Source: CAVTWD01 sp963738325 (GTDB taxonomy: Bacteria > Actinomycetota > Acidimicrobiia > Acidimicrobiales > Ilumatobacteraceae). From it: a DNA stretch of 64,000 nucleotides. Both the position numbers and the translations under genes were made by a program. The stretch covers positions 558,001-622,000 of the forward strand of contig CAVTWD010000001.1 of NCBI GenBank assembly GCA_963738325.1. The letters are read 5' to 3'. Below the pieces are notes generated by a model. That model made no database searches and was not told the DNA's origin. It saw only the letters and a program-made list of their open reading frames with translations. Each line of letters begins with the position of its first letter. Position 1 is the stretch's first letter. Shown one piece after another: positions 43,909 to 52,537 of the stretch.

Positions 43909-46257
43909 TCAGCGTCTGGCGCGCAGGCGTGCCGCGAAGCGGGCCTGCGCGAAGCCCTCGATCACGTCGAATCGGCGGAGCACATCACGAAGCTCGGCCA
44001 CGAAGGCGCGAGCCGCGGCTCGTCCAGGTCTGCGCTGCCCACGAGGTTGCGGTGCTCGGCCAGCTGGAGGCCCGTCTTGAAGAGCAGCCGCGACACGGCT
44101 TCGCCACTCTTGATGCGTCGTTGCAGCAGGTACTGCCGGGCCAGTCCCTCGCAGGCCACGAGGAAGCCGTCGACGTCGCGGCTCGCATCGCCGCCCCGCC
44201 ATTGCAGGGTGCGAGCGACGATGTAGTACGCCTCGAAGAACGACCGCAGGGCCGTGTGCGCCGTGAGGAGATCGCGCCGCGGCGAGGAGCTCTCGCGGCC
44301 CGGTGGGCCGCGCCGCGATCGAGGCGGGCCAGGAGGGGTCGGTGCGAGCGAGCTCGGCTCCGATCGCCTCGCGGAACTGGTCGCGCTCCAGGAAGAAGAA
44401 GTCGAACTTGAGGTTGTCGCGCAGCCACCACGCCTGCGACCAGAAGGCCTCGAGGCGATCCTCCTTGGCCTCCGACGCCGCCACCAGGGCGAGCTCGCAC
44501 ACCGCGGCCTCGAGGAAGAAGTGGAGGATCGAGTTCCGGTAGAAGGCGGCCGCCAGGTGCTGATCGGTGTCGATGAGGTAGACGGCTTCGCGGCCGTTGG
44601 CGAAGCGCCGGACCACGCCTTGATCGGCGAGGGCTTCGAGGGCGGTGGTCAGGCCCGGCGAGCCCGCGAGCTGCGCCGCCGTCTCGGTCATGGGGAGGTT
44701 GCGATCGGTGGCAAAGGCCAAGAAGCGGGCGAGGGCCAGTGCGAGCTGCTCGAAGGTCAGCGCCTCGTCCGGCGTGCTCAACAGCGTCATGGTCACCAGC
44801 GACGCTGCGGTGATGGGGGTGACGTTGTTGATCCGCCACGACACCTCGAAGGCGAGCTTCTGCAGTGCCAGCCGTCCCTCGGAGGCTGATTGCTCGGGGC
44901 CGTCTGGGGGCCCGAGCGTTTCGCGTAGCGAAAGAGGCTCCCCGAAGCGCACGTAGATGCGGCCGTAGCGCCCGCGTAGCGAGCGTGCGTAACGCAGGAA
45001 CCAGCCGGCGTTCTCTGCCTTCTTCTGGCGGCCACGCGCCTCACCCGCGTACTCGGACACCTCGCGGAGCCGGTCGTAGCTGATCGAGGCGGGGATGAGC
45101 ACCACGTCGTCGGTCCTCCCCTCGCGATACGCGTCGACGACATAGGTCAACAGTCCGAGCTTCGGCGGCAGGAGCTTGCCGGTGCGTGAGCGGCCACCTT
45201 CGATGTACCACTCGAGATGGAAGCGCTTCTCGACGAGGTAGCCGATGTACTCGCGCAGCACCCAGCGATAGAGCGGGTTGTCACGCGTGTCGCGACGGAT
45301 GAAAATCACCCCGGACCTGCGCATGATCGGCGCGAGGGGCCAGAAGGCCACGTTGATGCCCGCCAGTGTGTGGGCCTTGGGCAGCCCGAGGCGGTGGAAC
45401 GTGGCGGGCATCACCCCGGCATCGAGGTTCGATCGATGCGTAGGCAGGATCACGCCCGCGTGTTGGGACAATGCGGCGCGGAAGCGATCGACCTGGGCTG
45501 GGTCGACGTCGACCTCGGCGTCGTAGCCGAGTTGGTACAAGAACGTACCGAGCTGCTGGTTGACGTCGATCTGCAGCGTGCCGAACCCGGTGACCATCTC
45601 GTCGAGGTACTGATCTGCCTGTGACTCGAGCTCCTCTCTCGGTCGGTCGAGCTCGATGGCGAGGCGCGCCAGACCGTCGCGGTAACGGGCCGAGGCCACG
45701 ATCTCCTCGTGCACGAGCCGCGGCACCTTGTAGTGCGGACCGAGCCGGCGAGCTTCGGCACGCTCGAGGGCGAGGGTGGCGTGCCGGCCGATGAAGCGGG
45801 CGAAGGATTCGGGCGATGGGCCGTCAGGGGCGTCGTGCTCCCACACGCGGCGGAGCTCGGACAGCCTCGCGGGCTCACCCAACACGACCTGCAATCGATC
45901 GTTGGCCCGGCGGCTCAAGACCTCCTGCGCGATGCGGTGCGGCCGGCGTGGGTCACCGACCACGAAGAGGTCGCTGACGCGGGCGCTGCGGCCACCTTTG
46001 CGCTCCTTGGGCAGCCAAGCGACCCGGATGGGGGTGAGAAGAGGGTCGTCGGTGCGATCCACCACGCCAGCGAGGGCGGCGGCGAACTCCTCGTCGCCCT
46101 CCCGTCCTCTCGGGAACGGCAACATCACGACGTCGATGGCGCTGTCCGGCTCGAAGAAGCGCCGTTGCTCCTCCACCGACGCGGCGAGGACGCGGGCCTC
46201 GACGGGGCTTGCGGCCTGGGCGAGGAACACGATCGGGGCGTCAACGCCGAGGTTCAT
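43909..46257 (-). CDS. plsB: Glycerol-3-phosphate acyltransferase (two compensating frameshifts near the C-terminus)
   Basis: A 782-aa PlsB-type enzyme. Motifs: THRSNLDAGVMP (HX4D, about residue 273), GVIFIRRD, EGGRSRTGKLLPPKLG (about 350) and VVLIPASISYDRL. Length and sequence fit the large PlsB/PlsB2 class. Between about 44275 (extra G) and 44020 (missing base) the true frame is shifted; it reads DLLTAHTALRSFFEAYYIVA and later KTGLQLAEHRNLVGSADLDE, then returns. It acylates sn-glycerol-3-phosphate at position 1, the first step of phospholipid and triacylglycerol synthesis, and lies upstream of the WS/DGAT-HAD-PlsC fusion on the same strand, as plsB2 and plsC are adjacent in mycobacteria. 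Confidence 0.9.
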   Translation of the reverse strand: MNLGVDAPIVFLAQAASPVEARVLAASVEEQRRFFEPDSAIDVVMLPFPRGREGDEEFAAALAGVVDRTDDPLLTPIRVAWLPKERKGGRSARVSDLFVVGDPRRPHRIAQEVLSRRANDRLQVVLGEPARLSELRRVWEHDAPDGPSPESFARFIGRHATLALERAEARRLGPHYKVPRLVHEEIVASARYRDGLARLAIELDRPREELESQADQYLDEMVTGFGTLQIDVNQQLGTFLYQLGYDAEVDVDPAQVDRFRAALSQHAGVILPTHRSNLDAGVMPATFHRLGLPKAHTLAGINVAFWPLAPIMRRSGVIFIRRDTRDNPLYRWVLREYIGYLVEKRFHLEWYIEGGRSRTGKLLPPKLGLLTYVVDAYREGRTDDVVLIPASISYDRLREVSEYAGEARGRQKKAENAGWFLRYARSLRGRYGRIYVRFGEPLSLRETLGPPDGPEQSASEGRLALQKLAFEVSWRINNVTPITAASLVTMTLLSTPDEALTFEQLALALARFLAFATDRNLPMTETAAQLAGSPGLTTALEALADQGVVRRFANGREAVYLIDTDQHLAAAFYRNSILHFFLEAAVCELALVAASEAKEDRLEAFWSQAWWLRDNLKFDFFFLERDQFREAIGAELARTDPSWPASIAARPTGPRELLAAARSPHGAHGPAVVLRGVLHRRSHPAMAGRRCEPRRRRLPRGLRGTGPAVPAATTHQEWRSRVAAALQDGPPAGRAPQPRGQRRPGRAAARAFVAELRDVLRRFDVIEGFAQARFAARLRARR

Positions 46258-46339
46258 CGACGTGGCGTTGCCCCCTGATCGCGCCTGCCCTCCGGCTCAT
46301 GTCAACTGGAGTATGCCCTTCTCCCCGAGGCCCGGATGC

Positions 46340-46657
46340 TCACCGGTATTCGACGCGGAGGGCCTCGATCTCGACGCCGATGAATATCGGTGGGTAGATG
46401 TCCAGGCCGATCTCGTCGAACAAAGCGCGTAGGTCGATGCTGGGCAGGTAGGCGTTGGCCGCCTCGGCCGAGTCGAACTCGAGCTCGACCATTACTTCGT
46501 TCGGATCGTCGAGAGACCGAAACGCCACCCGCCGCACGAGGCCTGGCCGATCGCCGGACTTGTGCCGAAGCAGCACGGACATCCAGCGATCGACATCGGG
46601 CACCCGGTAGATGGCCGTGAGGCGATGGGAGCCGTTCGCTGACGCGCCGTCCGGCAT
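46340..46657 (-). CDS. Conserved hypothetical protein, ferredoxin-like dimeric alpha/beta barrel type
   Basis: A 105-aa protein with alternating strands and helices: RLTAIYRVPDVDRWMSVLLR, VAFRSLDDPNEVMVELEFDS, AEAANAYLPS, then a conserved C-terminal IYPPIFIGVEIEALRVEYR. This pattern recalls antibiotic-monooxygenase-like and stress-response barrel folds. No catalytic residue can be named. It lies 82 bp upstream of PlsB on the same strand. Confidence 0.6.
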   Translation of the reverse strand: MPDGASANGSHRLTAIYRVPDVDRWMSVLLRHKSGDRPGLVRRVAFRSLDDPNEVMVELEFDSAEAANAYLPSIDLRALFDEIGLDIYPPIFIGVEIEALRVEYR

Positions 46658-46744
46658 CGATCACCGACCCCGCTCAGCGCACGTGCCGCGCGCCGGATCG
46701 CGACGCACGACACACCGGGAGGTCGAGCTGGCCGCGCCGGCGCA

Positions 46745-47216
46745 TCACTCTCTGACCTGCTGGGCGAGGTAGTTCGCCTCACCGATCGTCCGCATCAGCT
46801 CCAGCTGGGTCCTCAGCCAGTCGAGCTGCTGCTCCTCCTCGACCAACATCGAACGGAGCAGGTGGGCGGTGCCCTCGTCGCCGAGGCGCTCGGCCTCGGT
46901 GATCGCCTTCTGCAACTGGCCGATGGCGTCGGACTCCAGTCCCTCGGCGGCCTCCAGCTGTTCCCTCACGTTCTCACCGGCGGCGAAGGGCTCCATGCGC
47001 TGGAAGTTGGGCAGGCCGCCCAGCAGCAGGATACGATCGGCGAGCGCTTCGGCGTCACGCATCTCCTCGAACGAGGCGCGCCGGAAGTGCTCCGCGAGGC
47101 GGTCGAATCCCGCATGGCGCGGCCAGCTTGCTGTCGAGGAAGTACTGGTTGATGGCTCTGAGCTCGGTGGTGAGCAAGCCGTTCAGCAGCTTCACCACCT
47201 TGTTGGGCACCTCCAC
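46745..47216 (-). CDS. bfr: Bacterioferritin (one frameshift)
   Basis: Corrected length 156 aa, normal for Bfr. Helix A: VVKLLNGLLTTELRAINQYF with the ferroxidase Glu; helix B: RRASFEEMRDAEALADRILL with Glu and His-region residues; GGLPNFQRMEP holds the conserved haem-loop pattern, though the usual haem Met (in LFLEGxPNMQ-type loops) is not clearly placed. An extra G near 47122 breaks the frame; removing it gives KLARHAGFDRLAEHF. Start GTG 47216 with AAAGGA upstream. It stores iron as a 24-mer. It follows the bfd gene by 11 bp. Confidence 0.88.
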
Positions 47217-47227
47217 ACGCAGTCCTT

Positions 47228-47407
47228 TCAGTTGGCGTGGTTGCTGGCGGCCGGCTCGCCCAAGAGGACGAGGATGTTGCGTTTGCACTTCCCGCACGCC
47301 GTCCCGGCCCCGCAGGCCTCACCGACGGCCTGCAACGAGTCCGCCCCCTCATGGATGACGTCACGGATGGTGGAACTGTTCACCGCCTCGCACAAGCAGA
47401 TCCACAC
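47228..47407 (-). CDS. bfd: Bacterioferritin-associated ferredoxin
   Basis: A 59-aa protein beginning VWICLCEAVNSSTIRDVIHE. The four [2Fe-2S] ligands of Bfd are visible as CLC near the N-terminus and the pair in AGTACGKC; a further Cys is in EACGAG. Bfd supplies electrons to bacterioferritin to release iron. Start GTG 47407, stop 11 bp before bfr, so the two form a classic bfd-bfr operon. Confidence 0.88.
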   Translation of the reverse strand: MWICLCEAVNSSTIRDVIHEGADSLQAVGEACGAGTACGKCKRNILVLLGEPAASNHAN

Positions 47408-47506
47408 CGCGCGAAGGTACCCTCGCTCCGGCGGCCCCTCACTTGGAGGCCGGCCCTTTCCTCGTCGCGTTCCTCGCCGCGGCTGGCGGCCGGAGGAGGC
47501 CGCCGG

Positions 47507-47935
47507 TCATGTCGAGGCTGACTTCTTCGTGCCCGATGCCCGGGTGCTGAGCCCCCGCAGCCAGTCCGCCTGATCGAGCACCGGCGTGATCGCGTTCATG
47601 GTCTGCTGGCTGAGCTCGCGATGCCGGCGGGCCAGCTCGGCGAACCGATCCGCCAGCTTCTTCTGTTCCTCGGCCCATGTCGAGACCGCGTCGAGGAATT
47701 GCTGCTGCTCATCGAGCATGGCCCGCATGGGCTCGACCCACAACGTCGAGAGCTCGACGGTGCGCTCGCCAAGCCGCGCGATCGGCGCGGCGAAGCGGCC
47801 AGCCGGCGAGCTCGACACCTCCTCGACCATGTTGCGGGCCGCGTCTGCGAGGTTCGCGCTCATCTCCTGCACTTGGCGGAGGACGTCCGACGCGGACGAC
47901 CAGCCGGCCTGGGCACCACCCTCACGTTTGGGCAT
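47507..47935 (-). CDS. Phasin-like helical protein
   Basis: A 142-aa all-helical protein: ASDVLRQVQEMSANLADAAR, RTVELSTLWVEPMRAMLDEQ, then EEQKKLADRFAELARRHREL and a basic tail. No signal or membrane segment. Start ATG 47935 with GGAGG at 7 nt. The mixture of amphipathic helices and central W-V-E-P-M is like polyhydroxyalkanoate- or lipid-granule-associated proteins. Its place near the triacylglycerol genes supports a granule-coat role, but this is inference. Confidence 0.6.
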   Translation of the reverse strand: MPKREGGAQAGWSSASDVLRQVQEMSANLADAARNMVEEVSSSPAGRFAAPIARLGERTVELSTLWVEPMRAMLDEQQQFLDAVSTWAEEQKKLADRFAELARRHRELSQQTMNAITPVLDQADWLRGLSTRASGTKKSAST

Positions 47936-48200
47936 CAAGCACCTCCGTCTCCTTTGGATCGTGCTCGTCGTCTTCCCCTGACAGGCGACTCCAGGCAGTC
48001 ACCCTATTTCGGACTCACCCTGCCGGCGTGGTCTGCCCGATTCCCGATCCCAACTTCGGCCAGCCACGAGAGGTGCCCGCGCTGGGAAGGCCAGGCGTGA
48101 GGAGATGGAGGTGATGGCCCGGATGCGATCGCTCGCCTGGCCGCATGAGAAGCCCCGACCCCGCCAGTTAAGGTGCGCTGACCCCGAGGGAGGCCGGGCG

Positions 48201-48599
48201 ATGCCGCTCGCTGAGAACCCGCCACGAGGCCAGTTCTGCTTGGTGCTCGGCGCCGGCGGGGCCACCAGCGTGGTCTACATCTGTGGGGCGCTCCGGGCTC
48301 TCCGCGAGGTCGCCGGTATCGACGCGCGTCAGGCTCGCGTCATCGTCGGGACGAGCGCGGGGGCGATCGTCGGGTCTGACCTGCGGCTCGGTCGATCCGA
48401 CGACGAGATCATGGGGGAGCTGACCGCCGGCCTTCCCGGTGACGGATCGCGCGACATCGTGCCTGCCTGGCGCAGCGTGCCGGAGTTGGCGCGCCGACTC
48501 GTCGGGTCGATGTGGATCATGAGCCGCTCGTCGCCGAGCGGCGAGCTCGTAACCATCGGGCTCAACCGAGGTCGTGCCCGATCGTCGCCAGCTCGTTGA
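48201..48599 (+). pseudogene. Truncated patatin-like phospholipase
   Basis: A 132-codon frame with the N-terminal half of a patatin: the glycine-rich start FCLVLGAGGATSVVYICGAL and the nucleophile elbow VIVGTSAGAIVGS, then SDDEIMGEL. The family needs about 280 aa with a catalytic Asp in DGG/DGA; that part is absent. The frame ends inside the 3' end of the opposite LLM gene (38-bp overlap), so the second half was probably lost by deletion or rearrangement near 48565. Ribosome site GGGAGG before ATG 48201 is intact. Confidence 0.7.
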
Positions 48600-49455
48600 T
48601 CAGCCGGTGGAGCTCGGCCACGCTGCCGGGCGCCGTGATGGGGCCCGTGCAGATCGTGGTCGCGCCCGCAGCGAAGAAGTCGCGGGCCGGCCCCATCGTG
48701 GCGGCGGCGTCGAACCGGCCGCCGCTTCCTTGGACGGCCGGCAGGCTCACCCGCACCCGCAACGTGCCGGGGTCGCGGTCCTGGCACTGGAACGCCTCGC
48801 GGAGCGCATCGACCCCGGCCGCCACCTTCTGGGGCGTGGCGCCAACTGGCCACCAGCCGTCGCCAAGGCGGGCGATCCGCTCCACGTGGGCGGGGGTGGC
48901 CGCCACGCCGTAGAGCAGCGGGATGCGTGGCTGGACCGGTGGCGGGAGGGCGACGACGCCATCGAGGATGGCGTCGCCCGAGCAGGCCTGTACCGGGCCG
49001 CCCTCCCAGAGGGAGCGACACAGCGAGACGCATTCGTCGAACGCCTCATATCGCGATGACCAACTGCGGCCGACCGCGTCGTACTCCTCGCGCTGCCAGC
49101 CGGTGCCGATGCCGAGCTCGACGCGGCCAGCGGACAGCACGTCGAGGGTGGCGACCGCCTTCGCCAGCACGGCCGCGGGGCGCAACGGAACCAGGAGCAC
49201 ACCCGTGGACAGCCGAAGCTGGCTCGTCACCGCGGCGACCGCGGCGAGGGTCGTGAGCGGATCGAGCCACGGGGTGAGGCGCGGATGGGAGAAGGCGCCG
49301 TACGGATAGCGGTCGAGGCGGCTGCCGACCACGAGGTGCTCGCCGAACATGATGGCGCGCAGGCCCGCCGTGTCGGCCGCCTGGGCGACGTCGAGGATGC
49401 CGCGTAGGTCGCCTCCCGGATAGAGATGGGGCCGGAAGAAGAGCTCGACCCGCAT
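48562..49455 (-). CDS. LLM-class F420-dependent oxidoreductase
   Basis: A 297-aa luciferase-like barrel: RVELFFRPHLYPGGDLRGIL, IMFGEHLVVG, GRVELGIGTGWQREEYDAVG, and IARLGDGWWPVGAT. It is a paralogue of the protein at 24328-25188, with the same GxGTGW cofactor block. Start ATG 49455 lies 8 nt after GGGAGG; ATG 49461 is too close to it. It is divergent from the second PhyH gene. Confidence 0.85.
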   Translation of the reverse strand: MRVELFFRPHLYPGGDLRGILDVAQAADTAGLRAIMFGEHLVVGSRLDRYPYGAFSHPRLTPWLDPLTTLAAVAAVTSQLRLSTGVLLVPLRPAAVLAKAVATLDVLSAGRVELGIGTGWQREEYDAVGRSWSSRYEAFDECVSLCRSLWEGGPVQACSGDAILDGVVALPPPVQPRIPLLYGVAATPAHVERIARLGDGWWPVGATPQKVAAGVDALREAFQCQDRDPGTLRVRVSLPAVQGSGGRFDAAATMGPARDFFAAGATTICTGPITAPGSVAELHRLINELATIGHDLG

Positions 49456-49515
49456 GGTCATGTCCTCCCGGCGGTCAGCACGCCCGCCACGAGACGAGAC
49501 GGGCCCCCGTCTCCC

Positions 49516-49545
49516 TTGGTGGGCGCCGGCCGGTCTCGGTACCGT
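49516..49545 (+). promoter_or_regulatory. Promoter of the second phyH gene
   Basis: TTGGTG (49516-49521), 18-nt spacer, TACCGT (49540-49545). Seven nt after the -10 is a GTG at 49553, the leaderless spacing seen elsewhere in the window. Confidence 0.55.
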
Positions 49546-49552
49546 CGACCTC

Positions 49553-49606
49553 GTGGACGCGAACACCCGTCGGGGCCACGGCCGGCCCACGGCCCCCACG
49601 AGATGA
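49553..49606 (+). CDS. Leaderless 17-codon leader peptide overlapping the second phyH
   Basis: GTG 49553 opens VDANTRRGHGRPTAPTR and stops at a TGA that overlaps the PhyH ATG as ATGA. The first PhyH gene has the same arrangement. An alternative is that a frameshift in the CCCCC before the ATG hides an N-terminal extension of PhyH itself. Confidence 0.4.
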   Translation: MDANTRRGHGRPTAPTR

Positions 49607-50433
49607 CCAACGGCGAGTACGTGACCGGGGAGATGAAGGCCCGGTTCTGGGCCGATGGCGTCGTGCTGCTCCCGCAGGTGCTCGAGCCGACGTGGATGGA
49701 CCTCGTCGAGCTCGGCATCAAACGCAACCTCCGCAACCCCGGGCCGTACTTCACCAGATACTACGAAGGCACGCCTCGCGAGTTCGTCGACGACCATTGC
49801 AACTACGAGGCCGTGCCCGAGTACCAGATGCTCGTGCGCCATTCTCCGATCGTCGACGTCGTGGCCGCGATCCTCGGGAGCGAGCGTCTCTGGCTCTTCT
49901 ACGACCAGATCTTCATCAAGGACGCCTCCGCGGGCGAGGCGCGGCGCACGCCTTGGCACCAGGACACGACCTACTGGATGACGGCCGGCAGCCAGCTCGC
50001 CGCGTTCTGGATCACGGTCGACGACACGCCGGTGGAAGAGTCGTTGGAGTTCGTGCGAGGGTCGCACCGGGGCCCCACGTACGCCGGAACCGTCTTCGAC
50101 TACACCGACGACACCGCTCCTTACACGCCCACGACCGTGTACCCGCGAATTCCGGACATCGAGGCCGACCGGGACGCATACGACATCATCGCCTTCCCGA
50201 TACGCCGAGGCGACGCCGTCCTCATCCATCCCGCGACACTGCATGGCGGCGGCGCCAGCACGGGGGGTAGCCCGCGGCGGACGCTGTCGCTCCGGTTCTT
50301 CGGCGACGACGTCGTCTACAAGGAGCAGCCGAGGCCGTCGCCGAAGTTCCCGGGCACGACGGGGTTCCTCGAGCCGGGCGAGCCGTTGCGAGGCCCGTGG
50401 TTCCCGCAGGTTCTGCCGCATACCGCGAGGTGA
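49603..50433 (+). CDS. Phytanoyl-CoA dioxygenase (PhyH)-family enzyme
   Basis: A 276-aa Fe(II)/2-oxoglutarate oxygenase, intact. Iron ligands: RTPWHQDTTYW (His, Asp) and ATLHGGG (distal His); TLSLRFFGDDVVYKEQP follows with the 2-oxoglutarate-binding Arg. It aligns end to end with the corrected protein at 29469-30301 and has the same length. Unlike that copy it stands alone, with no Rieske partner; the LLM gene is divergent. Substrate unknown, probably a related hydrophobic acyl or terpenoid compound. Confidence 0.9.
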   Translation: MTNGEYVTGEMKARFWADGVVLLPQVLEPTWMDLVELGIKRNLRNPGPYFTRYYEGTPREFVDDHCNYEAVPEYQMLVRHSPIVDVVAAILGSERLWLFYDQIFIKDASAGEARRTPWHQDTTYWMTAGSQLAAFWITVDDTPVEESLEFVRGSHRGPTYAGTVFDYTDDTAPYTPTTVYPRIPDIEADRDAYDIIAFPIRRGDAVLIHPATLHGGGASTGGSPRRTLSLRFFGDDVVYKEQPRPSPKFPGTTGFLEPGEPLRGPWFPQVLPHTAR

Positions 50434-50449
50434 GCGGTCGGTGCGCCGA

Positions 50450-52537
50450 CTATCCGGATGAGCGCACCGGCATGGTGGCGATCGCGGAGTTGTCGGCCAG
50501 CACGGCCAGCCACTGGTTCATCCGCTCGGCGTTGGTGAGATCACGCCAGTGACCGAACAGGGGCGCGGCGTCGCCCAGAGGAAGGCGCCCTTCGTGCTCG
50601 TGGATCTCGAGCGTGAGGGCCGACGACTGACCGGCCGCGCTGGAGGCGACGGCGGCGACTACTCGACTGAGCCCGGCGGGGCCGTACAGCGGCTCGAGTG
50701 AGAGCCGGCCGTGGTGCTCGAAGGGGATCGGGTAGCGCTCCAAGAAGCTGATGTGGTCCTGGAGGCCGTCGACGAGCGGGTGGCCGTCGTGGAGGTGGAA
50801 GTGGAGTGGCTTGCCGAGCGACCCGAGTGACCGGGTGAGGTCGAGAACGGCCGGCAGCGCGGCGCCGAACGGCTTCGTCGACGTCGTCGACGAGCTCGGG
50901 GAGGCGCTCGTCGTCGAAACGGAGCGACGTGAGCTCGAGGTCTGGGTGACGCCGGGCGAAGCACCGCCGGGCATGGCGGATGCCGATGTGGCCGATGTCG
51001 AGGCACAGGCTCACCCCTTCGGCGTTGCGCATCCGCTCGCCGATCGTGGCGAACCAGTCCAGCTCGTGCCCGGCCGCGTACTCCAGGAACACGGTGGGGC
51101 GTCGCGGCAGCGGGCCGAGGCGCTGAGCGACGCCTTCCAGGCGGGCGATCAGATCATCGGAGCGCCCGCCCATCGCGGACTGATCGTGCACGACGAGACA
51201 CGAGATCCGCCCCGCGAAGCGTTCGGCGAAGCCGAGCACCACCTCCTGGTCGCGCTCCTGGAGGAGGTTCAGGCGGCGACTGAGGTGAACGGCGGGCAGG
51301 ATCTCGCGGTGGGGGGCGAAGCCGAGCACCCATTCGAGCTCGCCGTGGTTGTCGGCATAGACCTCTGCCCCCATGCCGACCTGGTCGAAGCGCAGGCGGG
51401 CCAGCCGCAGCAGGGTGTCGTCACCGGCGATGCGGCGCTGGAAGAGGCCGAGGATCGGCGCCGCCTGGCGGCGGCGACCCTGGGCCGCCGCGTCGGGCGA
51501 CTGCTGGGGCCCGGCTTCGCCATCGGAGGCCGTCCTGGCCGTCACTCCCGTGGCCGCTGTCACGACCGTGGGGCGCGGAGGCGCCTCCACGACCGAGGCT
51601 TGCGGGTCGGCCCTGTCGACCGGCAACGCGAACAGATGGATCGACTCGTCCTTGGCCTGGCAGCGCCGCTTCTGCGTGGCGAGCTTGGCTTTGTCGGAGA
51701 CCATGACGAGCTGGTCACCCGCCCACGACACACCCTCGACGTTGCAGTACGTGATGCGGCCGGCTTCGTCCCGCGGGAACTTGTGGATGACGCCCACGTC
51801 GATGATCTCGAGGGTCGACGGCGAGATCTTGCCGAGCCACAGCGCGGACGACGCCTGCGAGACGACGGCGATGCGGTCGCCGGAGACGCTCAAGCTGGCG
51901 TAGTCGACGAACTGGACCTCGCGGGGCAGACGGATGGTGCCCGCGTGGTCCCACTTGCGCCGCCCGCGGCGTGAACAGCTGGATGCGGCCCCCTCCCGGC
52001 CGCCGACCCTCGGCGCCGGCCTTGCACCGATTGCCCTCGCAGATGCCGAGCAGGTAGGTCTCGACCGTCGCGCTGCAGGCAGGTGAGGCCCTCCAAGCCC
52101 TTGTTGACCCGGGGGAGCGGGAAGTCGAGCACGCTCGACGCGATGTACCGCCCGTCGAGGTCGTGCTCCTGGACGACGGCCATGAACACGCCGGAGCGTT
52201 GGGCCACCGCTTCGATCAGCACGTAGAAGTGGCCGGTGACGGGGTCGAAGGTGATGTCCTCGAAGCCGCGGTCCGTGCCGCCCTGGGCGGCGAGCATCTC
52301 GCGTCGATCTGAGCCCGGGGCGAGGTCGGTGATCCGCGCAATCCCGCTCGTGTTGTCGAAGATCACGTAGTAGGCGCCATCGTGCCCGCAGACACCACTC
52401 GCCTCGAGCCGCGTGCCGGCGCGGTCGCCCAGCAGGTCGCTGATCTTGATCTCGCTGACCACCTGCAGCGGCTGGTCCGACCAGATCGACGCCTTCACCG
52501 AGGAGACTGCCGAGGTAGGGCGCGGCGGCGAGCTCAC
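50450..52537 (-). CDS. Propeller-like domain fused to a xylose-isomerase-like TIM barrel (three frameshifts)
   Basis: Corrected length about 694 aa. Residues 1-260 look like a beta-propeller of the phytase/SdiA-regulated type: RLEASGVCGHDGAYYVIFDN, DRGFEDITFDPVTGHFYVLI, VEGVSWAGDQLVMVSDKAKL. After a Pro/Ala-rich linker a sugar-isomerase/AP-endonuclease-2-like barrel follows: TVFLEYAAGHELDWFATIGE, VSLCLDIGHIGIRHA, KPLHFHLHDGHPLVDG and LTLEIHEHEG, with the expected metal-binding Glu, Asp and His. Extra bases near 52072, 51961 and 50885 break the frame; the sum is consistent. No stop separates the two halves in the corrected frame, so I call it one gene, but a hidden stop in the linker is possible. 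Its ATG overlaps the CotH stop as ATGA. Confidence 0.65.

Noticed and set aside
47098..47118. GGTCGAATCC resembling a tRNA T-loop
   Set aside because: It lies inside the conserved bfr coding sequence and no acceptor or anticodon stem surrounds it.
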